Origin: Pyropia yezoensis
Taxonomy: Eukaryota; Rhodophyta; Bangiophyceae; Bangiales; Bangiaceae
Assembly: GCA_009829735.1 (NCBI GenBank)
Contig: CM020619.1
Coordinates: forward strand, 30,468,063 to 30,532,062
Length of the DNA: 64,000 nucleotides
Reading direction: 5' to 3'
This document shows positions 12,426-21,415 of this stretch, piece after piece. The notes beneath the pieces are model-generated. The model ran no database searches, was not told the DNA's origin, and saw only the letters and a program-made list of their open reading frames with translations. The stretch's first letter is position 1. Every line of letters begins with the position of its first letter. The position numbers and the translations under genes were made by a program.

Positions 12426-15400
12426 ATGACCGGGGGGCGCTGGGGTAACCCAGGCAAGCCACCCCGGAGTACCGCGGGGAAAGCCCCACGGAGAGTGCGG
12501 TTGAGCCGACGCCGCATCAACCCCCGGGTACACCTTCCGGCCCCGACGACACGGCGTCAGGGGATTGATGACCAACCACCAAGGTTGGGAGGAGAGGACG
12601 GGAAGCCCCGTCACATGGAACCAGACAAGGGCCCTGTTCAGGATGCCCGAGCTACACCGGATATCGGTGCAGGCCACGTGCTGTTTACCTTGGAGAACTT
12701 CAAGGTATCAGCCACACTGGGGGTTGACCCCCAGTCGACACGATCGTACTACCCTGTACTGGATACAGGGGCTGGACCCAACCTTATCCGAAAGGATACC
12801 CTCCCGGACAAGTGGCTTCCGCGAGTCAGAGTGACTCGGGGACCCACCATCAAGGACGCGAATGGTCGCCTAATTCGTACGACCGCAGCGATGTCGCTGC
12901 GGGTTACCATCGGGGAACTCACCACGGAAGTCGACTTCCTGGTGTGTGAGACCCTATCGGTGCCCTGCATACTGGGGTGCACCTTCATCAACGTTCATCT
13001 TGATGCAATCCGGCCAGGCCGGAGGACCGTCGAGCTTCAAGAAGCCGACGGGACGAAGCGAGGACACACGGCTATCGTCAGGGACCTGACGCTACAAGGG
13101 AGCCACGTTAACGTGGCTGAGGTGTACGCAAGCGTCGAGCCGAAGACACTTCGGTTGGCCAAGCGAACTCGCTTTGAGCCGTTGTCAGAGACAGTCCTCC
13201 CGGTTAACTGTGACCTCGCAGGCATCTGCAGAGTCAAGTCCAACTTGCGGACGTACAAGCGCCATGGGTTGACCATGGCCAACGGTCTCATAGACCTCCC
13301 ATCAGGAGGGTCGTCCCTCCTAGTGATGGCGAACTATCGCCGTAAGGCAGTCACCCTCCCGAAGGGAACTATCCTCGGGATTGCCGAGCTCTACGAAGGA
13401 GATATCCTTACCCCTGACAAGGAAGGTCAAGTGGACCCACTTGAGGTGCTGGCGGTCGCCGAGACCACCGAGCGACAGCAACCCGATGACGGGAAGCCTA
13501 GTCGACCATCATTACCGGCGGATATTCCGCCGAAGGACCAAGAAGCATTGAAGGCACTGGCCAAGGCTGACCTCGACCACCTTCTCCCTTCCGTAGCCGA
13601 AGGGGTACGACGGATGTTAAGAAAGCATGACGTCATGTGGACAGGCGGAGCCCTGGGTACCATTGGGGCAACCCAACATCGTATTGACCTGGTACCAGGC
13701 GCACGCCCCGCCCGGTCACAACCGCACCGAGCGGGACCTATGCAACGAGAGATCGTTGATGGAGAAGTGAAGAGGATGAGCGAAGCGAAGGTGATACGAC
13801 CTTCGATGTCGGAGTGGGGTGCCCCAGTCGTTATCGTACCGAAGAAGGATCAAACCCCTCGGTTTTGCATCGATTATCGACGCCTCAACTTGGTTACCAA
13901 GAAAGACTCATACCCTTTACCAAGGATGGATGAATGCATCGACTCCCTGGGGGAAGCTACGGTGTTTACCACCATCGACTGCAATGCCGGATACTGGCAG
14001 ATCCCGGTGGCGGACGAGGATATCCCCAAGACGGCATTCGTCTGTCACAGTGGAGTGTACGAGTTCCTGAGGATGCCCTTCGGATTGTCCAACGCCCCCG
14101 CTACATTCCAGCGGGCTATCGACATTATACTGTCGGGGGTGAAGTGGCGTAACTGCCTAGTGTACCTCGATGACGTCATCGTCTTCTCGCGTAACATGGA
14201 TGACCATGTGCAACATGTTGACGAGGTACTCACCCTCTTGAGGAACGCCGGGGTAACCCTGCGTCTGAAGAAGTGCGCCTTCTTCCAACAGACGGTCGAG
14301 TATCTGGGCCACCAGATAACCCCTGGTAAACTAGGGGTACTCAAAGCCAATACCCGGGCTCTCCGGGATGCCCGGTTCCCTAACACCCAGACGCAGCTCA
14401 AGAGCTTCCTGGGAATGTGCAATGTATACCGACGGTTCGTCAAGGACTTCGCTCGGATAGCTAAACCGTTAACGGTTCTTACGAGCAGTACCCTGCCCAA
14501 GGTACTCCAACCCCCTTCGCCTAGCGACGAGGAGGCATTTGAGTCGCTGAAGCGAGCCCTACTATCCCCACCCGTCCTTGCGTTACCGCACCGACGGGGT
14601 ACCTTCGTCATCGATGTCGATGCGTGCGACACCCAAGTGGGATGCACCCTGCTACAGGGGGAGACGTTGATCGGTACCGATAACGTTATCCCGGACCTAC
14701 GTCCGGTAGGATACTTCAGCCGGACACTCAACCCGGCTGAGCGTAACTATAGTGCCACCGAGCGTGAATGCCTCGGAGTTATATGGGCAGTGCAACTGCT
14801 CCGTCCATACCTGGAGGGCTCCAGGTTCATCGTGAGGTCCGACCACGAACCCTTACGATGGCTCCTCAACCTTGGTGACAAGGATTCCGATAGCCATGGG
14901 AGGCTAGCCCGATGGAGGCTAAAAATGGCCGAGCACGACTACCGTACCGTGTATAAGGCTGGGTCAACCCACCATCTCGGAGACGCATTGTCTCGACTCG
15001 ACACCCCGAGCGGGGATACCCGCCCGGTGGACGAGGACATCCCGGTGGTACCGGTCTGCATGGTGGGTAACGCTACCCGAGGTATGGTTGACCATACCAT
15101 GGCACACCGAGCATGCCCATTGACCCTCGCGGACTTCCGCGAGGCACAAGCCAATGACGACGACTGTAGACGTCATCGCGCTAACCTCCTGGCCGGTACG
15201 GCCGGCATCTTCTCCGAGAACGAAGACGGACTCATATACCGGCGGGCACCCGCCGATGGACGACATCAAGTCGTGGTTCCCGTGTCCTTACGGCAAGCCG
15301 TCATGGAACGAGAACACGAGAACCCCACAGCCGGACACCCGGGGGGTTCACGTATGTTCGCAGCAATGCGAAGGTTCTTCTACTGGCCAGCAATGGCCGT

Positions 15401-16592
15401 CGACGTGGTCGACCACGTAAGGGGATGCCACCCCTGTGCGCGTAACCGCATGAGTCTACATAGGCAGGCGTCTGCCATGAAGCTATTCCCACCCGATGGG
15501 CCCAACGAGCAAGTCGCTATCGACATACTCGGGCCACTTCCGGTAACGGAAGAAGGGAACAGGTACATCCTGGTCATGTCTGACCGCTTCACTAAGCTGT
15601 CACGAGCGGCAGCCATCCCGAATGATACGGCATACACCATCATGAACGCAGTGGTTGACCACTGGATCAGTGCATGCGGAGTCATGAAGCAACTCCTCTC
15701 CGACAACGGAGCAAACCTTACGTCAGCATTCTTCACTAAGGTCCTGGGCATGTTCGGTATCGAACCACGTCGGGCATCCGACTACCACCCGCAAACCAAC
15801 GGGCAGGTGGAGCGGTTCAACCGCACCATCGTCAAGATGCTACAGTGCTACGTGGCAGAGCACACGAACACTTGGGACAGGCTTCTGTCCGTACTCACCC
15901 TGGCATACAATGCCAGGCCGCATCGGAGCACGAACATCGCTCCGCTGGAATGGGTCATGCCACTAGGCGTCGGTAACCTGACGCTGCCACCAGGCAGGTG
16001 CACTCGGTATGATACACCGAAAGGCCGACCGGCCGAACGTATCCACCTAGCTTGGTTGGCCAAGCTATCGTGGATGATTCCTAAGCTCAAGGGTGCCCTT
16101 GACAGAACACAACTTCGATATAAGAAGAACTTCGACGCCCGACTACGGGTGCGCAACGCTACCCTGATAACAGGTGACTGGGTCTACATCAGACACCAGA
16201 AGTTCCGGGGCAATAAGCTCATGCAACCGGTCAAGGGACCGTACCAGATTCTCCACAGAGATGACCACTCTGTTATCTTACACTCCGATACGGAGATCCA
16301 ACGCATCAGTGTGAATGATGTCACACCTGCTCCTAATCCGGAACAGCCTCAGCCGGTACCGGCTGGGTTGCTACATGAAGCTCTTACAACCCACCGGTCA
16401 GATGACCCGGTGGGACCGGATGGGATCCCATACCAAGTAGAGAGCGTGGTCGGACACACCGACCCGGACCTACCAGGACCCTGGTACGTCAAGGTTATGT
16501 GGGTCGGATACGACTCACCCACCTGGGAACAGGCGGCGAATGTACCCCGCCAACTACTCATGCCTTACATGAGGCGACGACGCCTACTGTAA
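12426..16592 (+). CDS. pol polyprotein, Ty3/gypsy with chromodomain
   Basis: An open frame of 1388 codons carrying the enzymes of a Ty3/gypsy element. The aspartic protease has its active-site DTG near residue 113. The reverse transcriptase has FGLSNAPATFQR and YLDD near 579. RNase H follows (residues about 730-850), with the integrase HHCC zinc domain near 962-1005. The integrase core shows the D, D, E pattern (DILG near 1030, SDNGAN near 1091, NGQVERFN near 1127). The last 55 residues form a chromodomain-like segment (YQVESVVGH ... WVGYDSPTWE), a module that in chromoviruses steers integration to chromatin. This copy of pol looks whole. Confidence 0.95.
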   Translation: MTGGRWGNPGKPPRSTAGKAPRRVRLSRRRINPRVHLPAPTTRRQGIDDQPPRLGGEDGKPRHMEPDKGPVQDARATPDIGAGHVLFTLENFKVSATLGVDPQSTRSYYPVLDTGAGPNLIRKDTLPDKWLPRVRVTRGPTIKDANGRLIRTTAAMSLRVTIGELTTEVDFLVCETLSVPCILGCTFINVHLDAIRPGRRTVELQEADGTKRGHTAIVRDLTLQGSHVNVAEVYASVEPKTLRLAKRTRFEPLSETVLPVNCDLAGICRVKSNLRTYKRHGLTMANGLIDLPSGGSSLLVMANYRRKAVTLPKGTILGIAELYEGDILTPDKEGQVDPLEVLAVAETTERQQPDDGKPSRPSLPADIPPKDQEALKALAKADLDHLLPSVAEGVRRMLRKHDVMWTGGALGTIGATQHRIDLVPGARPARSQPHRAGPMQREIVDGEVKRMSEAKVIRPSMSEWGAPVVIVPKKDQTPRFCIDYRRLNLVTKKDSYPLPRMDECIDSLGEATVFTTIDCNAGYWQIPVADEDIPKTAFVCHSGVYEFLRMPFGLSNAPATFQRAIDIILSGVKWRNCLVYLDDVIVFSRNMDDHVQHVDEVLTLLRNAGVTLRLKKCAFFQQTVEYLGHQITPGKLGVLKANTRALRDARFPNTQTQLKSFLGMCNVYRRFVKDFARIAKPLTVLTSSTLPKVLQPPSPSDEEAFESLKRALLSPPVLALPHRRGTFVIDVDACDTQVGCTLLQGETLIGTDNVIPDLRPVGYFSRTLNPAERNYSATERECLGVIWAVQLLRPYLEGSRFIVRSDHEPLRWLLNLGDKDSDSHGRLARWRLKMAEHDYRTVYKAGSTHHLGDALSRLDTPSGDTRPVDEDIPVVPVCMVGNATRGMVDHTMAHRACPLTLADFREAQANDDDCRRHRANLLAGTAGIFSENEDGLIYRRAPADGRHQVVVPVSLRQAVMEREHENPTAGHPGGSRMFAAMRRFFYWPAMAVDVVDHVRGCHPCARNRMSLHRQASAMKLFPPDGPNEQVAIDILGPLPVTEEGNRYILVMSDRFTKLSRAAAIPNDTAYTIMNAVVDHWISACGVMKQLLSDNGANLTSAFFTKVLGMFGIEPRRASDYHPQTNGQVERFNRTIVKMLQCYVAEHTNTWDRLLSVLTLAYNARPHRSTNIAPLEWVMPLGVGNLTLPPGRCTRYDTPKGRPAERIHLAWLAKLSWMIPKLKGALDRTQLRYKKNFDARLRVRNATLITGDWVYIRHQKFRGNKLMQPVKGPYQILHRDDHSVILHSDTEIQRISVNDVTPAPNPEQPQPVPAGLLHEALTTHRSDDPVGPDGIPYQVESVVGHTDPDLPGPWYVKVMWVGYDSPTWEQAANVPRQLLMPYMRRRRLL

Positions 16593-16670
16593 CAACCCAA
16601 CCGACACCGGCTTCGGCTGTTGGGGGGTGAGGCTTATACCTACTAAGTAGGGTGTGACATGGTTATGGCA

Positions 16671-16790
16671 GACTTAGGTTTCTAAGTCAAATCAGACTTA
16701 GGTTTCTAAGTCGAACCAAGCTTAGGTAACTAAGTAGAGCCAAGCTTAGGTAACTAAGTAAAACCTGAACCTTAATAAGTTAACTTAAAG
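16671..16790. repeat. 24-bp-period palindrome array after pol
   Basis: Four imperfect palindromes start at 16671, 16695, 16719 and 16743, exactly 24 bp apart. Two read GACTTAGGTTTCTAAGTC and two AGCTTAGGTAACTAAGT. They are followed by CTTAATAAGTTAACTTAAAG. The array lies between the end of pol and the end of the antisense frames, where transcripts from both strands would converge. It may act as a two-way terminator/polyadenylation element or a protein-binding array; this is inference. Confidence 0.75.
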
Positions 16791-17071
16791 GTAAAGGCTA
16801 ACTCCGATAATATCGAAGTAACTAGGGGGCCTACACGGGAGGAGGACCTCCCCAAGCCAAGACACAAAGTGAGGGAGGATAACCTCCCCAAGCATGAACC
16901 AACCGGAAGAAGTTGGACGAGAGGCAAGGCACCACTGAGCCAGAAGGGGTACTCCCCAGGGCAGCAAACAGAGGCAAGCAATGCCCCCAGCGGGGGATGA
17001 GTTTACACTCACTACTACCCGGCCACCATAAGGGCCACCGGGTCCCTCTCCCGTACAACCAATAACACTCC

Positions 17072-18337
17072 TCAGTGGGTAGACCCACTGCCCGAGGGAG
17101 GCCACTCACGCGTAAGCGCGTATACCTCCGTGCTCCACCGGTCGGCAATGTCACGACGGTCGATCACCCGAGTTACCTCGGTGCATAGCTGGACGAGAGT
17201 GCTGCGGCCAGCCTCCACGTCCTCCAGAGCTTTCTGGAGGCGGTCAAGCACGCCACCGAAGCAACGCGCTGACCCAACCAGCGCAGCACCTGGGGGGATA
17301 TCCCCCCAGCTAACAGAGAGACCCTCCCGCATTGCGCGGGTAACTAGGGCGTCAACGCCTTCATACCAGAGACGGGGACCCCCGTCATTCATGACAGGGG
17401 CGGGAGGTGACACTGGCGCAGCCAGAGGAGCCACAGGAGCCGACACGGCTACCACCGGAGCCGGTGGCACCTGATACGAGGCCCGGTAGGACCCTACCGA
17501 AGGGGCTCCACCGTAACCCCGGCGGGGCTCCGCCCGACGACGGGACACCTCACGCTCCCCACCCGCAGAGCCCCACTCTCGGGGACGACGGCCAACCGCC
17601 GCCGGTATCGGGTTACCGAACCACGGGGCAAGGACCTGAAGAGGGTCATGGATAACCATGGGAATAGCCAGGTCAGGAACGGCCTCGGTGGACGCCCACC
17701 CATGGCGACTAGGCTCACCCGGCTGAGTACGCCGGATACGCAACGAGTGACGAGGCAAGGGGGTCGCCCCAGCCTGCGGGTCCCGGTACGGGGGAAGGGC
17801 CAACACCCCAGCCCAGTTCACGGCATCGTGAACAGCCAGCAGGGCCTCGAACTCCCGGGCCAACCCGGTTCGGGCAGCGATCAGGTCCACGCCCAACTGC
17901 GCGATGTGCCGACGGACACCCGTCGGAAGATGGAACAGGCGCCCCTGCCGACGGACGGACAGCAGGAAGGAGGAAGCCTGCCCGAGGGTAACCTCAAGGG
18001 TAAAGGTACCTTGCAACGGGTGGACCGGCCGGGAGGCCAACACACTCCCGAAGTATCGGAGACAAGGGCCGGTGTCAAACCGGAAAGCAGGGGCGGGTTC
18101 CCACCCCTCCTGCCACAGAGGCGGGCGCACGGGAGTGTATACAGGCGCACGACCGTTGCCGGTCTGCAACGCACACGTTATATCGGTGCGGAACGCATCC
18201 GCCATGACACCATGGTTACGTCGCCAGCTCGACGCCGACTTCAAACCCGCCATAGGCGGGTAGGGAGCAGCCAACGACAGATACGGGGGTTCCCCCGGGT
18301 AGTAGTCAAAGTCGGGATACCGACCGGTATCGCCCAC
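17072..18337 (-). CDS. Antisense open frame 1 in the LTR element
   Basis: A minus-strand frame of 421 codons between pol and the 3' LTR. The inferred protein has a Tyr/Pro-rich N-terminal part, a mixed globular-looking middle, an Ala/Pro-rich linker and a helical C-terminal segment. No domain is recognised. Antisense extra frames are known in some plant Ty3/gypsy elements, and this may be a comparable accessory gene. It is part of the element, and expression is unproven. Confidence 0.55.
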   Translation of the reverse strand: MGDTGRYPDFDYYPGEPPYLSLAAPYPPMAGLKSASSWRRNHGVMADAFRTDITCALQTGNGRAPVYTPVRPPLWQEGWEPAPAFRFDTGPCLRYFGSVLASRPVHPLQGTFTLEVTLGQASSFLLSVRRQGRLFHLPTGVRRHIAQLGVDLIAARTGLAREFEALLAVHDAVNWAGVLALPPYRDPQAGATPLPRHSLRIRRTQPGEPSRHGWASTEAVPDLAIPMVIHDPLQVLAPWFGNPIPAAVGRRPREWGSAGGEREVSRRRAEPRRGYGGAPSVGSYRASYQVPPAPVVAVSAPVAPLAAPVSPPAPVMNDGGPRLWYEGVDALVTRAMREGLSVSWGDIPPGAALVGSARCFGGVLDRLQKALEDVEAGRSTLVQLCTEVTRVIDRRDIADRWSTEVYALTREWPPSGSGSTH

Positions 18338-19440
18338 CGTCTCCCCGAACGCAACTGGCGCCGCCGCCGCCGAATCCCCCGAGCACTAGCCGGGTAGTCA
18401 ACCTCCCGCGGCAACGCGGGAGCAATCAGGTCGCATACCCCGAAGTTGGGGTCGAGGTAGACCTCACCCCGTCCCACCCGGGTGCGCCAGAGCTGCGCAT
18501 GCCGGTCATCCGGCTGACTCAGTATCCAATGGTGTTCCACCCGGACCGCGTTCGGCTGGTTGACCAGCCGCACCAGCTCCCGCTCCCAACTCGGGTCCAC
18601 CTTGACGCGCCGGGAGGACTCTCCACGGGGATGGGGCAGGTGGAAGTCCACCCGCATCCGCCCATCGGACTCCATTGACTCTTGCACAGTCAGGCCTCGA
18701 ACCCGAGCCACCAAGTCGAACATCGACATGGCGGGTTGACCCGCCGCCACGGCGACGCCGCCACCCAACGGGGCAACCCGGGCAGGACCAGGAAGAATAG
18801 GGGGCGCCGGGGGATGCCCCACCGGCAGAGGGGCCGGCACCGGAGTCGCACGGGGCCGAGGAGGAAGAAGAAGGGCGGGCGCCCGCCCGGAGTAACTACC
18901 GGAGTCCACTGCCATCGGTGTAGACCCACCTTGACCACCAGACGCCCGCGGCACCGCGGGCAGAGCAACGCCGCCACCCGAGCCCGACGGGGGCACCTCG
19001 GGGGCAGCAGGGGTAGACCCGCCACCCGCAGCCGCGGATGAACCACCCGGGCGGACACCCGCGCCGTCTTGACCCGCCGTCCCGGTCGGGGTGCCACCAT
19101 AACCGCCCGACACGCCGGCGACGCCGTCTTGAGGTTGAGCCGCGCCGGCACCGGCGACAGAAGCCATCCGGGCCGCCGGAGGAGTAGGGGTAGACGCAGC
19201 AGCTACCCGCGGTTGCCCGCCACCCGACGGAGCCGTCGTGCCGCTGCACACGGACGACAAACCGCCCGGAGCACCGTCCGGAGCCACACGAACGGTCACT
19301 CGGTCGTCCTCGTCCTCGGACGAGCTCGCGAGGAAGCACTCGGCGGCGGTGGCGGAGACGGGAACGTCGTCCACCATCACCTCTTCCCCCTCCTCAGGCA
19401 GGAGGTCGTCCTCACCCCCGGGTACCTGGGGGTCCGACAT
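18241..19440 (-). CDS. Antisense open frame 2 in the LTR element
   Basis: A minus-strand frame from an ATG at 19440, adjoining antisense frame 1. The inferred product starts with an acidic segment (MSDPQVPGGEDDLLPEEGEE), then a long Gly/Ala/Pro/Ser-rich disordered stretch, then a compact conserved-looking part with Trp, Arg and Val. An acidic start plus low complexity is common in chromatin or nucleic-acid proteins, but no family is recognised. With frame 1 it suggests one accessory antisense locus of about 2.4 kb that is now not fully open. Confidence 0.5.
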   Translation of the reverse strand: MSDPQVPGGEDDLLPEEGEEVMVDDVPVSATAAECFLASSSEDEDDRVTVRVAPDGAPGGLSSVCSGTTAPSGGGQPRVAAASTPTPPAARMASVAGAGAAQPQDGVAGVSGGYGGTPTGTAGQDGAGVRPGGSSAAAGGGSTPAAPEVPPSGSGGGVALPAVPRASGGQGGSTPMAVDSGSYSGRAPALLLPPRPRATPVPAPLPVGHPPAPPILPGPARVAPLGGGVAVAAGQPAMSMFDLVARVRGLTVQESMESDGRMRVDFHLPHPRGESSRRVKVDPSWERELVRLVNQPNAVRVEHHWILSQPDDRHAQLWRTRVGRGEVYLDPNFGVCDLIAPALPREVDYPASARGIRRRRRQLRSGRRWAIPVGIPTLTTTRGNPRICRWLLPTRLWRV

Positions 19441-20012
19441 GGTGCAACCGGTGTAGCAGGGGCGCCCCGTGCAGAAAAGCCGAGGCCGGCTCGACCCGGT
19501 ACAGAGAACGCTCGCACGGACGAGCCAGGGAAGCGCGGGCACCCGCGCTTATAACCACACAGCTGGGCACCAGCGATAGGGAAGCACGGGACGACCCGCG
19601 CCAGCCGACCTACGAGGGCGCTCCCGCCAGGCACCTGGGGCGGGGCCACGCCCCCCCCACACGGGGTAATCGAGGGGGGGTCACCCCCAACCGCCCCCAC
19701 GTAACGCGGGCAGCCCCCGCCCCCCACTCAATCGTCCACACGAGAGGGGCCCCCCTACCACCAGGCACCTGGTGGCGGATCCGCTTGCACCACCCCTCGG
19801 AAAGGGGGGTCGTGAACAGAACCCGCATCGGGAATTTAACGGTCCGGAAAACGGATCGTGTGTGTACCACACAAAGGGGGGCACCCCCCTGAGACAACCT
19901 CGAAAAGGGGTGTCTGTCGCGACGGGGCGCAAAGCCCCACCCGACGGGTAAACGGTCACGCGACCCACTTACATTCGGTAACCCGAATGCAACTCGACCC
20001 GAGGACGGGCCG
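19441..20012. other. Spacer upstream of the antisense frames
   Basis: GC-rich sequence with short runs of G and C between the antisense start codon and the polypurine tract. It would contain any promoter for the antisense frames. No promoter motif was assigned and no gene is supported. Confidence 0.5.
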
Positions 20013-20017
20013 AATCT

Positions 20018-20029
20018 AAGGGGGGGATA
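20018..20029 (+). other. Polypurine tract
   Basis: AAGGGGGGGATA lies directly before the 3' LTR, the expected place for the plus-strand primer of an LTR element. Confidence 0.8.
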
Positions 20030-20392
20030 TGTAGCAATGTGGTTGTCCGTATTGTGACCCTAATATTAGGGGGGGCTACTTCTAATCCTTAACTTTCAAT
20101 TGAGAGTCCGTACTGGTCACGGTATCTATAAGTTACGTATGACCAGAGGGACTTGCATCTTGGGGTGGAGGGTAGTTAGTAGTGTCTCCGAGGGTTTATA
20201 ACGAGGGGGCCGGCGGCGAATCCACCGCCGGCCAAGGTAGAACAACAAACCCCTCCCATTTGGGCTCCCATCTTGGTCCCGTGGCTTGCGCTCCAAGGAC
20301 AGCAACCTTGGCCTCCCGGTGACGTTGGTGCCGATCCCCCTTGGTGAGTGTTCCCTGAGAGTGGACGTGCGACGGATCCCTATTGTGCTACA
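20030..20392 (+). repeat. 3' LTR
   Basis: A 363-bp LTR, TGTAGCA...TGCTACA, followed by the target duplication GGGCG. It differs from the copy A LTR by only two substitutions. Confidence 0.93.
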
Positions 20393-21415
20393 GGGCGGCG
20401 GTAGGGGCGGCGGAGGCGCCCGCGATGACCGTTCCGCGCCCATTCGCCGGCACCGACGCCCCAAGCACCTCGGTCGATGACGCGGGGGGGGGGAGGGGCA
20501 AGGTGAGATTGACTCGTCGCGAGTCGGGCAGTTCGGACGTCGACTGAAGCACAATGCGCACCTTGGTTCGAATAGAATATTCGGAAGTGAGCCTGACAAG
20601 GACAACATGTAACTAGACTCAAGTCGTACTTGGAATCTAATACGCATCCTGGGTTCCAGCTTAGTCCCGGCTCAAGTTGGCTACAACTGTGAATCGTCCT
20701 CGGAGGGGCGGCGGTTGATGTACTTCTTCAACGTCCTCTCGGTGCGCGTAAATTAGGCGGGCCGATAGGAACGATGTTAAAAAAATAGATGTGTCAGTTG
20801 TAAGTTGTATTTAATATTACCTCATAAGTCTTAAGCAAACACGTGCGCTTCCCCGCTTTAACACATTCAGGCAGCGGGAGATATGCCCTCTGGATGCACC
20901 CGCCACGGAATCTCGTTGTGTGGTCTAAAGCCGTCGGCTTAAGGAGAGTGTCCGTCACCTGCCCGTGTGGCTGGCCCCAAACCACCTCAGACGCACGTTG
21001 TGTCGTACCGACGGCGCTCGGTCTACCACCCATTCGTCACTTTTGTGGCTGCTGGTGGAGGGCGGTGTCCCCAAACCGCCGCCCTTCCGCCCCACGCTGC
21101 GCCGCTTCGCCGCGCGAGAGAGAGCCACCCAATCAGTTTGCACCACCACACGCGGCTGAGGGGCCCCGCAGCCGGTTCTTGACCTCAGCCCGCCTCGACA
21201 CTGCTGCCCACCGACGACGCGCGCCCTCCACATCAACGGGTCCCCCGACGCCTCCTGATTTCGCTGTCCGACCATCGCCACTCCCGCCTTCGTCGCTCTC
21301 CGTCATCTGCAGTGTGGAGGTGTAACTTGCTGCGGTTGTGGCGTTGCATCCCGCCTGCCCCTCCCCCCCCCATCCCCCCCTCATCCCCCCTCTGCGTCCG
21401 AGCGCACCCCCCACC
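20393..21415. other. Right host flank and ABC1K upstream region
   Basis: 20393-20480 holds the Gly/Arg-rich end of the frame interrupted by the LTR element, closing at TGA 20478-20480. After that comes roughly 900 bp without a supported gene, including a relatively AT-rich part (about 20560-20860). The last 75 bp form a C-rich polypyrimidine leader ending CCACC before the ABC1K start codon. Confidence 0.5.

Larger units (their letters stand above)
9648..20392 (+). mobile_element. Ty3/gypsy chromodomain LTR element, copy B (full length)
   Basis: About 10.7 kb with both LTRs (9648-10009 and 20030-20392), a possible primer site, gag, pol with a chromodomain, a palindrome array, antisense open frames, a polypurine tract and a 5-bp target duplication (GGGCG before the 5' LTR and at 20393-20397). 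The integrase-fused chromodomain places it with chromovirus-like Ty3/gypsy elements. The two LTRs are about 99% identical, which points to a very recent insertion. It looks nearly whole, with about one or two breaks. The roughly 3.4 kb between pol and the 3' LTR is unusually long for the family. Confidence 0.93.

Noticed and set aside
20550-20575. A tRNA B-box-like GGTTCGAAT
   Set aside because: No matching A box, acceptor stem or cloverleaf could be drawn around it.
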